DNA of 64,000 nucleotides from Nocardia sp. NBC_01327 (GCF_035958815.1 NZ_CP108383.1:4774001-4838000); one strand, 5' to 3'. Shown: positions 40,716 through 50,154, counted from the first letter of the stretch. Made by a program: numbers and translations. The notes: generated by a model not told the origin, from the letters alone.

Positions 40716-41129
40716 ATGAGCGTTGACAGGGGGCCGAATCCGTCGCTGGCCGAGTTGGCGGTGCTGGGCGGCGAATGGGTGATCGAGTTGTCGGATGCGG
40801 AATTTCTGCCGAGTCCGGATGCCAGGGTGCAGGGGCGGGTGACTGCGGAGTGGATCGATAATGCCGCCTTGGTGATGCGGCAGTTCGGGGATGAAGGGGA
40901 GTCGGCGACCTGGATCATGGGTCGTGACGAGTCCGAGTCGGAGTACACCGTGCTGTACTCCGACGCGCGCGGTTTCTCCCGCGTCTATCGGATGACGTTC
41001 GCCGATCGTGAATGGCAGATGTGGCGCAGCACACCGAAATTCACGCAGCGCTTCCAGTCGCAGGTGAGCTCGGACGGCGACACCATCACCGGTGAATGGC
41101 AGAAGTCCTACGACAGCGGCGAGACCTAG
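40716..41129 (+). CDS. DUF1579-like protein with a probable premature TAG
   Basis: A 137-residue beta-rich protein, SLAELAVLGGEWVIEL followed by ESEYTVLYSDARGFSRVYRMTFADREWQMWR and GDTITGEWQKSYDSGET. This resembles small lipocalin-like proteins that usually end ...GETWxxDF.... Here the codon after GET is TAG (41127-41129); reading on in the same frame gives VHDFMIEYRRQS and a TGA at 41168, exactly the expected end. A single TGG to TAG change would explain this. Loss of the last beta strand may inactivate it. GGAGGGAA supports ATG 40716. Confidence 0.75.
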   Translation: MSVDRGPNPSLAELAVLGGEWVIELSDAEFLPSPDARVQGRVTAEWIDNAALVMRQFGDEGESATWIMGRDESESEYTVLYSDARGFSRVYRMTFADREWQMWRSTPKFTQRFQSQVSSDGDTITGEWQKSYDSGET

Positions 41130-41188
41130 GTGCACGATTTTATGATCGAGTACCGGCGCCAGAGCTGACCTGCGGCAGCTGAATTCGG

Positions 41189-42016
41189 TTACTCGGCGAC
41201 TTCGAGTGCAGGTTCGGGCACGGCGAGGCGGGTATCGACTATGAGCCCGATGATGCCCACGGCCAGGCAGGCGACCGTCACGACGAGCTGGGCGGGGGAG
41301 GTGCGGTTGGTGAGGGCGTCGCCCAGCCAGACCGTGCCGATGGTGCCCGGGATGATGCCGACGACGGTCGCGATCAGGTAGGGCGTCAGGCGCACCGATG
41401 ACAATGCGGCGCAATAGTTCACGATGGCGAACGGGGCGAAGGCGATCAAGCGCAGGGATCCGACGGCGAGCCAGCCGCGCCGGGCCAGGCGCGTATCCAC
41501 CGCCTGCACGGTGGGATGGGTGAGCCGCGCGGCGACGCGTTCGCGTCCGAGCGCGCGAACCAGTAGCAATGCCAGGACCGCGCTCAGCGTGGTCGCGGAA
41601 ATGGCCAGCGCCAGGCCGAGAACCGGCCCGAAGAGCATGCCCGCGCTGAGGGTGAATATGGTGCGCGGGAATGGGACGATGCAGATCAGGGCATGCGCCA
41701 GGAAGAAGACGACGGGCAGCAGCGGTCCGACCGAGTCGGCCCATTCGCGGATCTGCTGCGGCGCGGGATGCGGTGCGAAAGCCGCCAGCCCGAACAGGAC
41801 TGCGCAAACGATCAGCACCCCGAGCACGCGGGGCTGTCGTAGCTGGGCCAGGATTTGGGCGACCGCGCCGACCTTTCCGATATCACGCGTTTCGGAGACA
41901 GCGATCGAAGTTTCGGGTACAGCGCTCGAGGATTCGGCGACTCCGCCGGGCGTCACGGAAACCTCGCTGAGCTGCCCGGACCCTGGCTCGAGGGGTCCGC
42001 GGACGGTTGTTGGCAC
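41189..42016 (-). CDS. TVP38/TMEM64 (VTT domain) membrane protein
   Basis: A 275-residue membrane protein with about six segments. The SNARE-associated (VTT) domain is visible as FPRTIFTLSAGMLFGPVLGLALAISATTLSAVLALLLVRALGRERV (about residues 114-160) and RLIAFAPFAIVNYCAALSSVRLTPYLIATVVGIIPGTIGTVWLG. Such proteins are related to DedA and thought to move lipids or ions across membranes. The N-terminal 60 residues are hydrophilic and low complexity (ETSIAVSETRD). It is transcribed away from the mutA operon. Confidence 0.87.
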   Translation of the reverse strand: MPTTVRGPLEPGSGQLSEVSVTPGGVAESSSAVPETSIAVSETRDIGKVGAVAQILAQLRQPRVLGVLIVCAVLFGLAAFAPHPAPQQIREWADSVGPLLPVVFFLAHALICIVPFPRTIFTLSAGMLFGPVLGLALAISATTLSAVLALLLVRALGRERVAARLTHPTVQAVDTRLARRGWLAVGSLRLIAFAPFAIVNYCAALSSVRLTPYLIATVVGIIPGTIGTVWLGDALTNRTSPAQLVVTVACLAVGIIGLIVDTRLAVPEPALEVAE

Positions 42017-42185
42017 CGCGCCAGGTTACCCGCTGGTAGCGGGACTCTGTGGACAGTAATCACTCCGGTCCGGCTAGCATCAGGAGAAAGACGAGGAATG
42101 CTCGTTAACCGAAATGACCTCTGAGCAGTGTTGATGCAGTGCAAACCGGTCGTTCGGTCGGTGAGTGGAAGAAGGAACAGGGGCT

Positions 42186-44045
42186 ATGCCGATTGCTTCA
42201 GACCCGGACACCGAGCCGGTGCCCGGGTACGCCGACTGGCGCAAGGGTGTTGCCGGAGTATTGGCCAAGGCCCGCAGGGTCGACGCCACTGAACTCCCGG
42301 ACGAGCCCGAGCAGCTGCTCGCGGTCAAGACGTACGACGGCCTGACGGTCAACCCCCTCTACACCCGCCGCGACGAGCTGCCCGAGCAGCCGCTGCCGGG
42401 TGCCTTCCCGTTCGTGCGCGGCACCGACGCCACCCGCGATGTGCATCGCGGCTGGTATGTCAGCCAGCGTTTCGGCGGCTCCGAGGGCGCGACCGTGAAC
42501 CGGCAGATCCTGGACGCGCTGGAGAACGGCGTGAGCGCGGTCTGGCTGGGCGTCGCCGAGCGCGGCGTTCCGGTCGCTGAGCTGCCCGCCGCCCTGCGCG
42601 GCCTGCTGTTCGAGCTGGCCCCGCTGACCCTGGACGCCGGCCCCGCCGCGAACGAGGCCGCCGCACAACTGTTCTCGGTGCTGGACGGCTATGACGTGGC
42701 CGACCGCAAGGATATTCAGGTCTACCTCGGCGCGACCCCGCTGACGAGCCTGTTCGCCGGCTCCACCGCCATCGACCTGGACGGCGCGATCGCGCTGGCC
42801 CAGCAGGCCGTGGCCCGCCCGGAGACGGTGCGCGCAATCACCGTGTGCGGCGTGGCATTCCACAATGCCGGAGCCTCCGACGCCCAGGAGCTCGGCGCCG
42901 CCGTGGCCGCGGGCCTGGAATACCTGCGCGCGCTCACCGATGCCGGCGCCGATATCGCCGACGCGCTGAGCCAGCTGGCCTTCCGCTTCGCCGCCACAGA
43001 CGACCAGTTCGAGACCATCGCCAAATTCCGTGCCGGACGGCGACTCTGGGCGCGTGTGGCCCAGGTCTGCGGCGCACCGGACTACGGCAATGCCCCGCAG
43101 CAGGCCATTACCTCCCCGGCCATGATGACCCAGCGTGATCCGTGGGTGAACATGCTGCGCACCACCCTCGCGGCCTTCGGCGCGGGTGTCGGCGGCGCGG
43201 ATATCGTCACCGTGCTGCCGTTCGACAATGCCCTGCCCGCCGGGGAAATCGGTGTGTCGCCGGCCTTCACCGAACGTATGGCGCGCAATACCCAGCTGCT
43301 GCTGCTCGAGGAGTCGCACCTGGGCCACGTGCAGGACCCGGGTGCCGGTTCCTGGTTCGTGGAATCGCTGACCGATGAGATCGCCGCCAAGGCATGGGAA
43401 TTCATGCAGGAGATCGAGGCGGCCGGCGGTTATCTGGCGGCGCTGCAGGCGGGCCTGCTCGCCGAGCGCATCGAGGAGACCCGCGTCAAGCGCGATTCGG
43501 ATGTGGCGCACCGCAAGACGGCTGTCACCGGCGTCAATGAATTCCCGAACCTGGGCGAGGATCCGCTGTCCGAGGCGGCCCGCGAGCCCAGCCCGATCGC
43601 CCGCTACGGCGCGGCCTTCGAGACACTGCGCAATCGCTCCGACGCCTATCTGGCCGCCCACGGCGCGCGGCCCAAGGCCCTGCTGGTGCCGCTGGGCCCG
43701 GTGTCGGAGAACAATGTGCGCATTACCTTCACGGCGAATGTGCTGGCCTCCGGCGGTATCGAACCGGTGAACCCGGGTGCGCTGGCGCTGGACGGAATCG
43801 GCGCGGCGGCAACCGAATCCGGTGTCACCGTGGCGGTGCTGTGTGGTTCCGACTCGCGCTACGGCGCGGAGGCCGGTGTGGCCGCCGACGCCCTGCGCGC
43901 GGCGGGCGTGACCACTGTTCTGCTGGCCGGACCCGAGAAGGCGGTCGCGGACCTGACCGGCGCGCAGCGTCCGGACGGATTCCTGACGGCGCGGATGGAT
44001 GCGGTGACGGCGCTGTCCGGCCTGCTGGAGAAGCTGGGAGCATAG
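42186..44045 (+). CDS. mutA: Methylmalonyl-CoA mutase small subunit
   Basis: A 619-residue beta subunit. The TIM-barrel half includes KTYDGLTVNPLYTRRDELP and GAFPFVRGTDATRDVHRGWYVSQRFGG. The C-terminal domain corresponds to the cobalamin domain but lacks the DxHxxG motif, as expected for the non-catalytic subunit (family knowledge). AAGGAAC before ATG 42186. The mutB start follows after two bases. The heterodimer rearranges methylmalonyl-CoA to succinyl-CoA, the last step of propionyl-CoA use. Confidence 0.95.
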   Translation: MPIASDPDTEPVPGYADWRKGVAGVLAKARRVDATELPDEPEQLLAVKTYDGLTVNPLYTRRDELPEQPLPGAFPFVRGTDATRDVHRGWYVSQRFGGSEGATVNRQILDALENGVSAVWLGVAERGVPVAELPAALRGLLFELAPLTLDAGPAANEAAAQLFSVLDGYDVADRKDIQVYLGATPLTSLFAGSTAIDLDGAIALAQQAVARPETVRAITVCGVAFHNAGASDAQELGAAVAAGLEYLRALTDAGADIADALSQLAFRFAATDDQFETIAKFRAGRRLWARVAQVCGAPDYGNAPQQAITSPAMMTQRDPWVNMLRTTLAAFGAGVGGADIVTVLPFDNALPAGEIGVSPAFTERMARNTQLLLLEESHLGHVQDPGAGSWFVESLTDEIAAKAWEFMQEIEAAGGYLAALQAGLLAERIEETRVKRDSDVAHRKTAVTGVNEFPNLGEDPLSEAAREPSPIARYGAAFETLRNRSDAYLAAHGARPKALLVPLGPVSENNVRITFTANVLASGGIEPVNPGALALDGIGAAATESGVTVAVLCGSDSRYGAEAGVAADALRAAGVTTVLLAGPEKAVADLTGAQRPDGFLTARMDAVTALSGLLEKLGA

Positions 44046-44047
44046 AG

Positions 44048-46309
44048 ATGAGCGATATCAAGCACCTGATCGGCAATTTCGCCGAGGTTCCGCTCGGTGA
44101 GCCGAATGCGGCCGAGGCCGCGCCGGTGGCGGCCGAGCAGGTCGACGCCTTCGTGGCCGAGGCCGCCGCCGCCAATCACTATGCGCCCGAACAGTTGACC
44201 TGGGCCACGCCCGAGGGCATCGACGTGGCACCGGTTTTCACCAAGGCCGATCGCGATGCCATTGTCGCCGAGGGCTATCCGCTCGACAGTGTGCCGGGTC
44301 TGGCCCCGTTCGTGCGTGGCCCGTACCCGACCATGTACGTGAACCAGCCGTGGACCATTCGCCAGTACGCGGGTTTCTCCACCGCCGCGGACTCGAATGC
44401 CTTCTACCGCCGCAATCTCGCGTCGGGTCAGAAGGGCCTGTCGGTCGCCTTCGACCTGGCCACGCACCGCGGTTACGACTCCGATCACCCGCGCGTCACC
44501 GGTGATGTGGGTATGGCCGGTGTCGCCATCGACTCCATCCTGGATATGCGGGAACTGTTCGATCAGATTCCGCTGGACCAGGTTTCGGTGTCCATGACCA
44601 TGAACGGCGCGGTGCTGCCGATTCTGGCGCTGTACGTCGTCGCCGCCGAGGAGCAGGGCGTCAAGCCCGAGCAGCTGGCCGGAACCATTCAGAACGACAT
44701 TCTGAAAGAGTTCATGGTCCGCAATACCTACATCTATCCGCCCAAGCCCTCGATGCGGATCATCTCCGACATCTTTGCCTTCACCTCCGCGAAGATGCCG
44801 AAGTTCAACTCGATCTCCATCTCCGGCTACCACATTCAGGAAGCCGGAGCCACGGCCGATCTGGAGCTGGCGTACACCCTCGCCGACGGTGTGGAGTACC
44901 TGCGCGCCGGTATCGACGCGGGTATGCCGGTCGACAAGTTCGCGCCGCGGCTGTCGTTCTTCTGGGCCATCGGCATGAACTTCTTCATGGAGGTCGCCAA
45001 ACTCCGTGCGGGACGGCTGCTCTGGAGTGAGCTGGTCGCCAAGTTCGAGCCCGAGAACGCGAAATCGCTGTCGCTGCGCACACATTCGCAGACCTCCGGC
45101 TGGTCGCTGACCGCGCAGGACGTGTTCAACAATGTCCCGCGCACGTGTGTGGAGGCCATGGCCGCCACCCAGGGCCACACCCAGTCGCTGCACACCAACG
45201 CGCTCGACGAGGCGCTGGCGCTGCCGACGGACTTCTCCGCACGCATCGCCCGCAATACCCAGCTGTTGATTCAGCAGGAGTCCAATACGACTCGTCCGAT
45301 CGACCCGTGGGGCGGCTCGTACTACGTCGAGTGGCTGACCCATCAGCTCGCGCAGCGGGCTCGCGCCCACATTGCCGAGGTGGAGGCGCACGGCGGTATG
45401 GCGCAGGCGATTTCGGAGGGCATCCCGAAGCTGCGCATCGAAGAGGCCGCCGCTCGCACCCAGGCGCGCATCGATACCGGGCAGCAGGCGGTCATCGGCG
45501 TCAATAAGTATCAGGCCGAAGAGGACCAGGCGATCGAGGTTCTCAAGGTCGAGAACTCGCGCGTGCGGGTCGAGCAGAACGAGAAGCTCGTCCGGCTGCG
45601 CGCCGAGCGTGACAGTGCCGAGTGCGAGCGCGCGCTGGCCGATTTGACCCGCGCCGCAGCCTCTTCCGAGGGCGGCATGGAGAACAACCTGATGGCGCTG
45701 GCCATTGCCGCCGCCCGCGCCAAGGCCACCGTCGGTGAGATCTCCGACGCGCTGGAGAAGGTGTACGGCCGCCATCAGGCCGAAATCCGCACGCTCTCCG
45801 GTGTTTACCGCGAGGAGGCCGGCAAGGTGACCAATATCAGCGACGCCATCGAGCTGGTCGAGGAATTCGCCGAGGCGGAGGGCCGTCGTCCCCGCATCCT
45901 GGTCTGCAAGATGGGTCAGGACGGCCACGACCGCGGCCAGAAGGTGATCGCGACCGCCTTCGCCGACCTCGGCATGGATGTCGATGTGGGCCCGCTGTTC
46001 CAGACGCCCGAAGAGGTGGCGCAGCAGGCGGCCGACAACGACGTGCACATTGTCGGCGTCTCCTCGCTCGCGGCCGGTCACCTCACCCTGGTGCCCGCCC
46101 TCAAGCAGGCGCTGGCCGATGTCGGCCGCCCCGACATCATGGTGGTTGTCGGCGGCGTCATCCCGCCCGGCGACTTCGACGAGCTGTACCGGGCCGGCGC
46201 GGCCTCGATCTTCGCGCCCGGCACGGTCATCGCCGACGCCGCCATCGACCTGATCAAGAAGCTGGCCGATTCGCTGGGCCACGAGATCGGCACCGGCGCA
46301 AGCGAATGA
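44048..46309 (+). CDS. mutB: Methylmalonyl-CoA mutase large (catalytic) subunit
   Basis: A 753-residue adenosylcobalamin enzyme. The TIM-barrel has GPYPTMYVNQPWTIRQYAGFSTAADSNAFYRRNL (substrate-binding Tyr and Arg) and NNVPRTCVEAMAATQGHTQSLHTNALDEALALPT. The C-terminal B12 domain has the cobalamin motif DGHDRG (about residues 627-632) with the axial His, followed by VGVSSLAAGH. It follows mutA with a two-base gap and overlaps meaB by four bases, so the three are one operon. Confidence 0.97.
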   Translation: MSDIKHLIGNFAEVPLGEPNAAEAAPVAAEQVDAFVAEAAAANHYAPEQLTWATPEGIDVAPVFTKADRDAIVAEGYPLDSVPGLAPFVRGPYPTMYVNQPWTIRQYAGFSTAADSNAFYRRNLASGQKGLSVAFDLATHRGYDSDHPRVTGDVGMAGVAIDSILDMRELFDQIPLDQVSVSMTMNGAVLPILALYVVAAEEQGVKPEQLAGTIQNDILKEFMVRNTYIYPPKPSMRIISDIFAFTSAKMPKFNSISISGYHIQEAGATADLELAYTLADGVEYLRAGIDAGMPVDKFAPRLSFFWAIGMNFFMEVAKLRAGRLLWSELVAKFEPENAKSLSLRTHSQTSGWSLTAQDVFNNVPRTCVEAMAATQGHTQSLHTNALDEALALPTDFSARIARNTQLLIQQESNTTRPIDPWGGSYYVEWLTHQLAQRARAHIAEVEAHGGMAQAISEGIPKLRIEEAAARTQARIDTGQQAVIGVNKYQAEEDQAIEVLKVENSRVRVEQNEKLVRLRAERDSAECERALADLTRAAASSEGGMENNLMALAIAAARAKATVGEISDALEKVYGRHQAEIRTLSGVYREEAGKVTNISDAIELVEEFAEAEGRRPRILVCKMGQDGHDRGQKVIATAFADLGMDVDVGPLFQTPEEVAQQAADNDVHIVGVSSLAAGHLTLVPALKQALADVGRPDIMVVVGGVIPPGDFDELYRAGAASIFAPGTVIADAAIDLIKKLADSLGHEIGTGASE

Positions 46310-47409
46310 GCGACGCGCCGCGCACAGCCGAGGGTGGTTCCGGCCACCCTCGGCTCGGCACCACCTCCGGCACCGGCGTGGCGGGGAGCGGACCCAGTTC
46401 CGCGGGCCGGGCCGCCAAGCGGATCATCGACGTCGACCAGCTGGCCGCATCGGTGCGGGCGGGGGAGCGGTCGGGCCTCGCCCGCGCCATCACCCTGGTC
46501 GAATCCGCGCGCGGTGATCACCGGGAGCTGGCGCAGCAATTGCTGCTGCGGGTCACCCCCGACGCCGATGCCGCGGTCTCGAATCGTGTTGGCATCACCG
46601 GTGTTCCGGGTGTCGGCAAGTCGACCTTCATCGACGCGCTGGGTATGAAGCTGCTCGCCGAGGGCCACCGGGTGGCCGTACTGGCGGTGGATCCGTCCTC
46701 GACTCGCACCGGCGGTTCCATCCTCGGCGACAAGACCCGCATGGCGCGATTGTCCCTGGAGCGCGACGCTTTCATCCGCCCGTCCCCGACCGCGGGCACC
46801 CTCGGCGGTGTGGCCAAGGCGACCCGCGAAACCATCGTGCTGCTCGAAGCCGCAGGCTACGACACCATTCTGGTGGAGACGGTCGGCGTCGGCCAGTCCG
46901 AGGTCACCGTCGCCAATATGGTGGACGTCTTCTGCTTCCTCACCCTCGCCCGCACCGGCGACCAACTCCAGGGCATCAAGAAGGGCGTCCTGGAACTGGC
47001 CGACCTGGTCGCGGTCAACAAGGCCGACGGCAAACACGAACTCGAAGCCAAATCCGCCGCCCGCGAACTGGCCGGCGCCATGCGCCTGATCCACCCCCGC
47101 CAATCCCTCTGGCACCCACCGGTGATCACCATGAGCGGCCTGGAAGGCACCGGCCTGGAACAGTTCTGGGACACCGTCCTGCAACACCGCCAGGTCCTCA
47201 CCGACGCAGGCGAATTCGACGAAAAGCGCCGCCGCCAGCAAATCGACTGGACCTGGACCATGGTCCACGACCACCTCCTCCGCCGCCTCACCGACAACCC
47301 CGACGTCAAATCCCTCCGCCCCCAGGTGGAAAAACAAGTCCGCGACGGCTCCCTCACCCCCGCCCTGGCCGCCGAAGAAATCCTCCGCGTCTTCGACAAC
47401 CGCCCCTGA
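46306..47409 (+). CDS. meaB: MeaB-type GTPase, methylmalonyl-CoA mutase chaperone
   Basis: A 367-residue G3E GTPase. It has Walker A GVPGVGKST (about residues 99-107), AVDPSSTRTGGSILGDKTRM (switch region), the second metal region ETVGVGQSE and NKADGK (guanine specificity, about 240-245). An N-terminal extension of about 40 residues is Gly/Ser-rich. MeaB protects the mutase from inactivation and gates cobalamin delivery (known for the family). Its ATG overlaps the mutB stop as ATGA. Confidence 0.95.
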   Translation: MSDAPRTAEGGSGHPRLGTTSGTGVAGSGPSSAGRAAKRIIDVDQLAASVRAGERSGLARAITLVESARGDHRELAQQLLLRVTPDADAAVSNRVGITGVPGVGKSTFIDALGMKLLAEGHRVAVLAVDPSSTRTGGSILGDKTRMARLSLERDAFIRPSPTAGTLGGVAKATRETIVLLEAAGYDTILVETVGVGQSEVTVANMVDVFCFLTLARTGDQLQGIKKGVLELADLVAVNKADGKHELEAKSAARELAGAMRLIHPRQSLWHPPVITMSGLEGTGLEQFWDTVLQHRQVLTDAGEFDEKRRRQQIDWTWTMVHDHLLRRLTDNPDVKSLRPQVEKQVRDGSLTPALAAEEILRVFDNRP

Positions 47410-47943
47410 CCCATTCAGCTGCGAGCCAGACTTTGCCGAATCCCATCCAGCCGCAAACGGCGTGGCAGCGAGTCCGACTGTCACGCCGTCCGCTCGGACG
47501 GCACAGCCCGTGTCGCAGCGGTACAGCCGGGGAAGAGGTTGTACGGCGTTGAGACGGCCCGCACGGTCGGCTGACTGTCCGACCGCAGTGGCTAGGTGAC
47601 GGCAGGTTCGAATCCGGCGCGGGTGTCGGCGCGTACGGCGCTTCATTCAACGGCACAGCCTGTGTCTCAGCGGCACAGACCTCGTAGAGGGTGTGCGGAG
47701 TTGAGACGGCCCGCACGGTCGGCTGACTGTCCGATTGCAGTGGCCAGGTGACCGTGCCGGTTCGAATCCGGAGAGGTGTTCGCTGGTACGCCGTTTCGCG
47801 TGACGACGCAGCCCGCGTCCTGGCTGCACAGACCGGGTGGAGACTGTGTGGCGTTGGGGCGGGCTGTGGCATCGAGGGAAGTGGGGGCGGGGTTTTCGAG
47901 CGTGTGGGGGATGGGTTCGGTGCGGTGCGTAGGGTCGGCGGGT
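47410..47943. other. 534-bp stretch without a gene, containing the 152-bp repeats
   Basis: Between meaB and the MFS gene there is no credible gene. Most of it is the tandem repeat listed next. Sequence before 47500 shows only weak similarity to the repeat. Composition after 47860 turns G/T-rich (GGGTGGTGTGG style), resembling the start of the MFS gene. Confidence 0.55.
47500..47860. repeat. 152-bp tandem repeats, about 2.4 copies
   Basis: Copy A 47500-47651, copy B 47652-47803 and a partial copy C 47804-about 47860. A and B share stretches such as TTGAGACGGCCCGCACGGTC (47549 and 47701) and GGTTCGAATCCGG (47603 and 47758). They match strongly, about 80% by eye; C is less similar. The GGTTCGAATCC element resembles a tRNA T-arm, but no acceptor or anticodon stem can be built around it. 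The origin is unknown. Confidence 0.8.
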
Positions 47944-49425
47944 GTGATTGGTTCTGTGAAGGCGTCGGAGGCTGTGGGGCACGAACGGGTGTGGGGTGCG
48001 CCGATTTTCGTGCTGGGTGGGTTGCAGTTGCTGGTGGTGCTCGACGGGACGGTAGTGGCGCTGGCATTGCCGAATATTCGGCGGGCGCTGGATTTGTCGG
48101 AGTCGGGTGGGAATTGGATCATTACCGCGTATGTGGTCGCTTTCGGCGGTCTCATGCTGCTGGGTGGGCGTTTGGGGGATACTTTCGGCCGTAAGCGGGT
48201 CTTTACGGCCGGTGTCCTGCTTTTCACCCTCACCTCGCTGCTGTGCGGAATTGCGTGGAATCCGGTTGTTCTGGTGATCGGGCGGGCGTTGCAGGGGGTG
48301 GCTGCCGCGATTGCGGCGCCGACGTCCATGGCTCTGGTGGCTACCACATACGCGCCGGGTAAGCCGCGCAGTCAGGCGTTCGCGGTATACGCGGCGCTGA
48401 CGGGCGTTGGTTCGGTTGCCGGGCTGATCGCGGGTGGTGTGCTCACCGAATTGTCGTGGCGGCTGGTGTTCTTGATCAATGTGCCGATCGGTGTGCTTGT
48501 CACCGTGGGTGCGGTGCTGTGCCTGCGGGAGTCGCGCGGTATCCGCTCCGAGCTCGACGTAGCGGGCGCGATTCTGGCCACCGTCGGCGTCACGCTGGCG
48601 GTTTTCGCCATGAATGCGGGATCGGGTGGCTGGTCCCGCCCGATCGTCGTCGTGCCGGCGGTCGTCGGCGTTCTGACGCTGGCGGCTTTCCTGCTGGTCG
48701 AACGACGTGCCGCGCATCCGCTGCTGCCGTTCGGCCTGTTCGGCAATCGCAGCCGGGTCGCCGCGCTGACGGCGATCGTGCTCGCGGGCGCCATCATGAT
48801 GTGCCTGGCGGTTTTCATCTCGCTGTATCTGCAAGGGGTGCTGCGTTATTCGCCGCTGCGGGCGGGACTGGCCGTCATTCCGTTCGCCTTCGGGCTCGGG
48901 GCGGCCGCCGCGCTCTCGTCGCGGCTCGCGCTGAAGTTCGCGCCGCGCTGGCTGGTCATCGCCGGGGGCGCGATCATCCTGACCGGTTGTTTGTACGCGA
49001 GCATGATCGTGTCGGACCGACCGGCGTACTTCCCGAGCATCGCGGTTCCGGTGCTGATTATCGGATTCGGGTTCGGCTTCGCGGTCATCCCGCTGACGCT
49101 GTCGGCCATTGCCGGTGTCGAAGCCTCCGAGATCGGTCCGCTGACCGCCCTCGCGCAGGTGGCCCAAAATCTCGGCGGCGCAGTCGGATTGGTGTCCGTC
49201 GGGGCGATCGTCTCCTCCCGCATCCTGTCGGAGGGCGGTTCGAACGCCACCCTGGTGAACCCCTCCGATGCCCAGCTGCACGCTCTGGCCAGTGGTTACG
49301 GGCTGGCATTCACCTGCTGCGCCGTCCTTGCCCTGGCTGCCGGAGTAGTCGTCCTGCTCATGCGATTCACACCCGAGGATGTCGCGGAGGGTCAATCCGC
49401 CCAGGAGTCCGCGCATTCCGGCTGA
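47944..49425 (+). CDS. MFS drug exporter, DHA2 (14-helix) type
   Basis: A 493-residue transporter. Motif A appears as GGRLGDTFGRKRVF (about residues 78-91); motif C-like region is GSVAGLIAGGVLTELSWRLVFLINVPIGV. About 14 hydrophobic segments are visible, as in the EmrB/QacA group, which exports drugs with proton import. The start is uncertain: GTG 47944 is preferred; ATG 47911 and further upstream starts run into the repeat region. It is convergent with devR. No regulator is next to its 5' end. Confidence 0.88.
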   Translation: MIGSVKASEAVGHERVWGAPIFVLGGLQLLVVLDGTVVALALPNIRRALDLSESGGNWIITAYVVAFGGLMLLGGRLGDTFGRKRVFTAGVLLFTLTSLLCGIAWNPVVLVIGRALQGVAAAIAAPTSMALVATTYAPGKPRSQAFAVYAALTGVGSVAGLIAGGVLTELSWRLVFLINVPIGVLVTVGAVLCLRESRGIRSELDVAGAILATVGVTLAVFAMNAGSGGWSRPIVVVPAVVGVLTLAAFLLVERRAAHPLLPFGLFGNRSRVAALTAIVLAGAIMMCLAVFISLYLQGVLRYSPLRAGLAVIPFAFGLGAAAALSSRLALKFAPRWLVIAGGAIILTGCLYASMIVSDRPAYFPSIAVPVLIIGFGFGFAVIPLTLSAIAGVEASEIGPLTALAQVAQNLGGAVGLVSVGAIVSSRILSEGGSNATLVNPSDAQLHALASGYGLAFTCCAVLALAAGVVVLLMRFTPEDVAEGQSAQESAHSG

Positions 49426-49437
49426 CCGCCGCGAAGG

Positions 49438-50073
49438 TTATTGCCCCGTGCGCAGTTTCGAGGCCAGCACCGCCGCCTGGGTGCGGCGCTCCATGCCGAG
49501 TTTGGCGAGCAGACGCGAGACGTAGTTCTTGACTGTCTTCTCCGCGAGGAACATTCGCTCGGCGATCTGCCGGTTGGTCAGTCCGTCCCCCAGCAGCCCG
49601 AGCAGCTTTCGCTCCTGATCGGTGAGCCCGGCCAGCGGGCCGTCGGGCTGGGTACTGCGCCGCAGTCGCTGCATGAGGGCGGCGGCCGCGCGATTGTCGA
49701 GCAGCGAGCGCCCCGAGCCGACCTCCTTGATGGCCTTGGCCAATTCCATACCTTTGATGTCCTTGACCACATAGCCGCTGGCTCCGGCGAGAATGGCGTC
49801 CATCATGGCCTGCTCATCGGTGAACGAGGTCAGGATGAGGCAGCGCAGGTCATCGAGTTTGTCCAGGAGCTCGCGGCACAGCTCGATGCCATTGCCGTCG
49901 GGCAGCCGCACATCGAGCACCGCCACATCGGGGCGGAGTGCGGGAATGCGGGCCAGGGCCTCGGCGACATTGCCTGCCTCCCCGATGACGGTCAGTTCGG
50001 GATCGCCCTCCAGGAGATCGATCAATCCGCGCCGCACGATTTCGTGATCGTCGACGAGAAAGACATTGATCAT
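49438..50073 (-). CDS. devR: DevR/DosR-type NarL-family response regulator
   Basis: A 211-residue regulator, clearly an orthologue-type match to the mycobacterial hypoxia and nitric oxide regulator DevR/DosR. The receiver starts INVFLVDDHE with Asp at 8 and 9, the phosphorylated Asp is residue 54 in AVLDVRLPDG, then ILTSFTDEQA and KDIKGMELA. The LuxR-type HTH is LTNRQIAERMFLAEKTVKNYVSRLLAKLGMERRTQAA (about 165-201). ATG 50073 matches the known N-terminus; the frame starts earlier at 50112. No DevS kinase lies beside it, so it is an orphan in this window. A DosR-box-like site lies 62-81 bp upstream. Confidence 0.93.
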   Translation of the reverse strand: MINVFLVDDHEIVRRGLIDLLEGDPELTVIGEAGNVAEALARIPALRPDVAVLDVRLPDGNGIELCRELLDKLDDLRCLILTSFTDEQAMMDAILAGASGYVVKDIKGMELAKAIKEVGSGRSLLDNRAAAALMQRLRRSTQPDGPLAGLTDQERKLLGLLGDGLTNRQIAERMFLAEKTVKNYVSRLLAKLGMERRTQAAVLASKLRTGQ

Positions 50074-50134
50074 GATGGGCCGTCCGATCTGTGGGGTCCT
50101 GCCGATCAACATAGACCCGGAACGCGCCCGTGAC

Positions 50135-50154
50135 GATGGCCGAAAGTCCTCTCT
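50135..50154 (-). promoter_or_regulatory. DosR-box-like site upstream of devR
   Basis: On the minus strand GAGAGGACTTTCGGCCATCG resembles the DosR binding motif GGGACTTTCGGCCC. It lies 62-81 bp before devR, so autoregulation as in mycobacteria is likely (inference). Three or four positions differ from consensus. Confidence 0.45.

Noticed and set aside
42198..46282. Long open frames on the minus strand opposite mutA and mutB
   Set aside because: They read as low-complexity Arg/Gly/Leu sequences, and the plus strand encodes clear methylmalonyl-CoA mutase subunits.
47600..47775. GGTTCGAATCC in the 152-bp repeats as a tRNA T-arm
   Set aside because: No seven-base acceptor stem, D-arm or anticodon stem can be formed around either copy.
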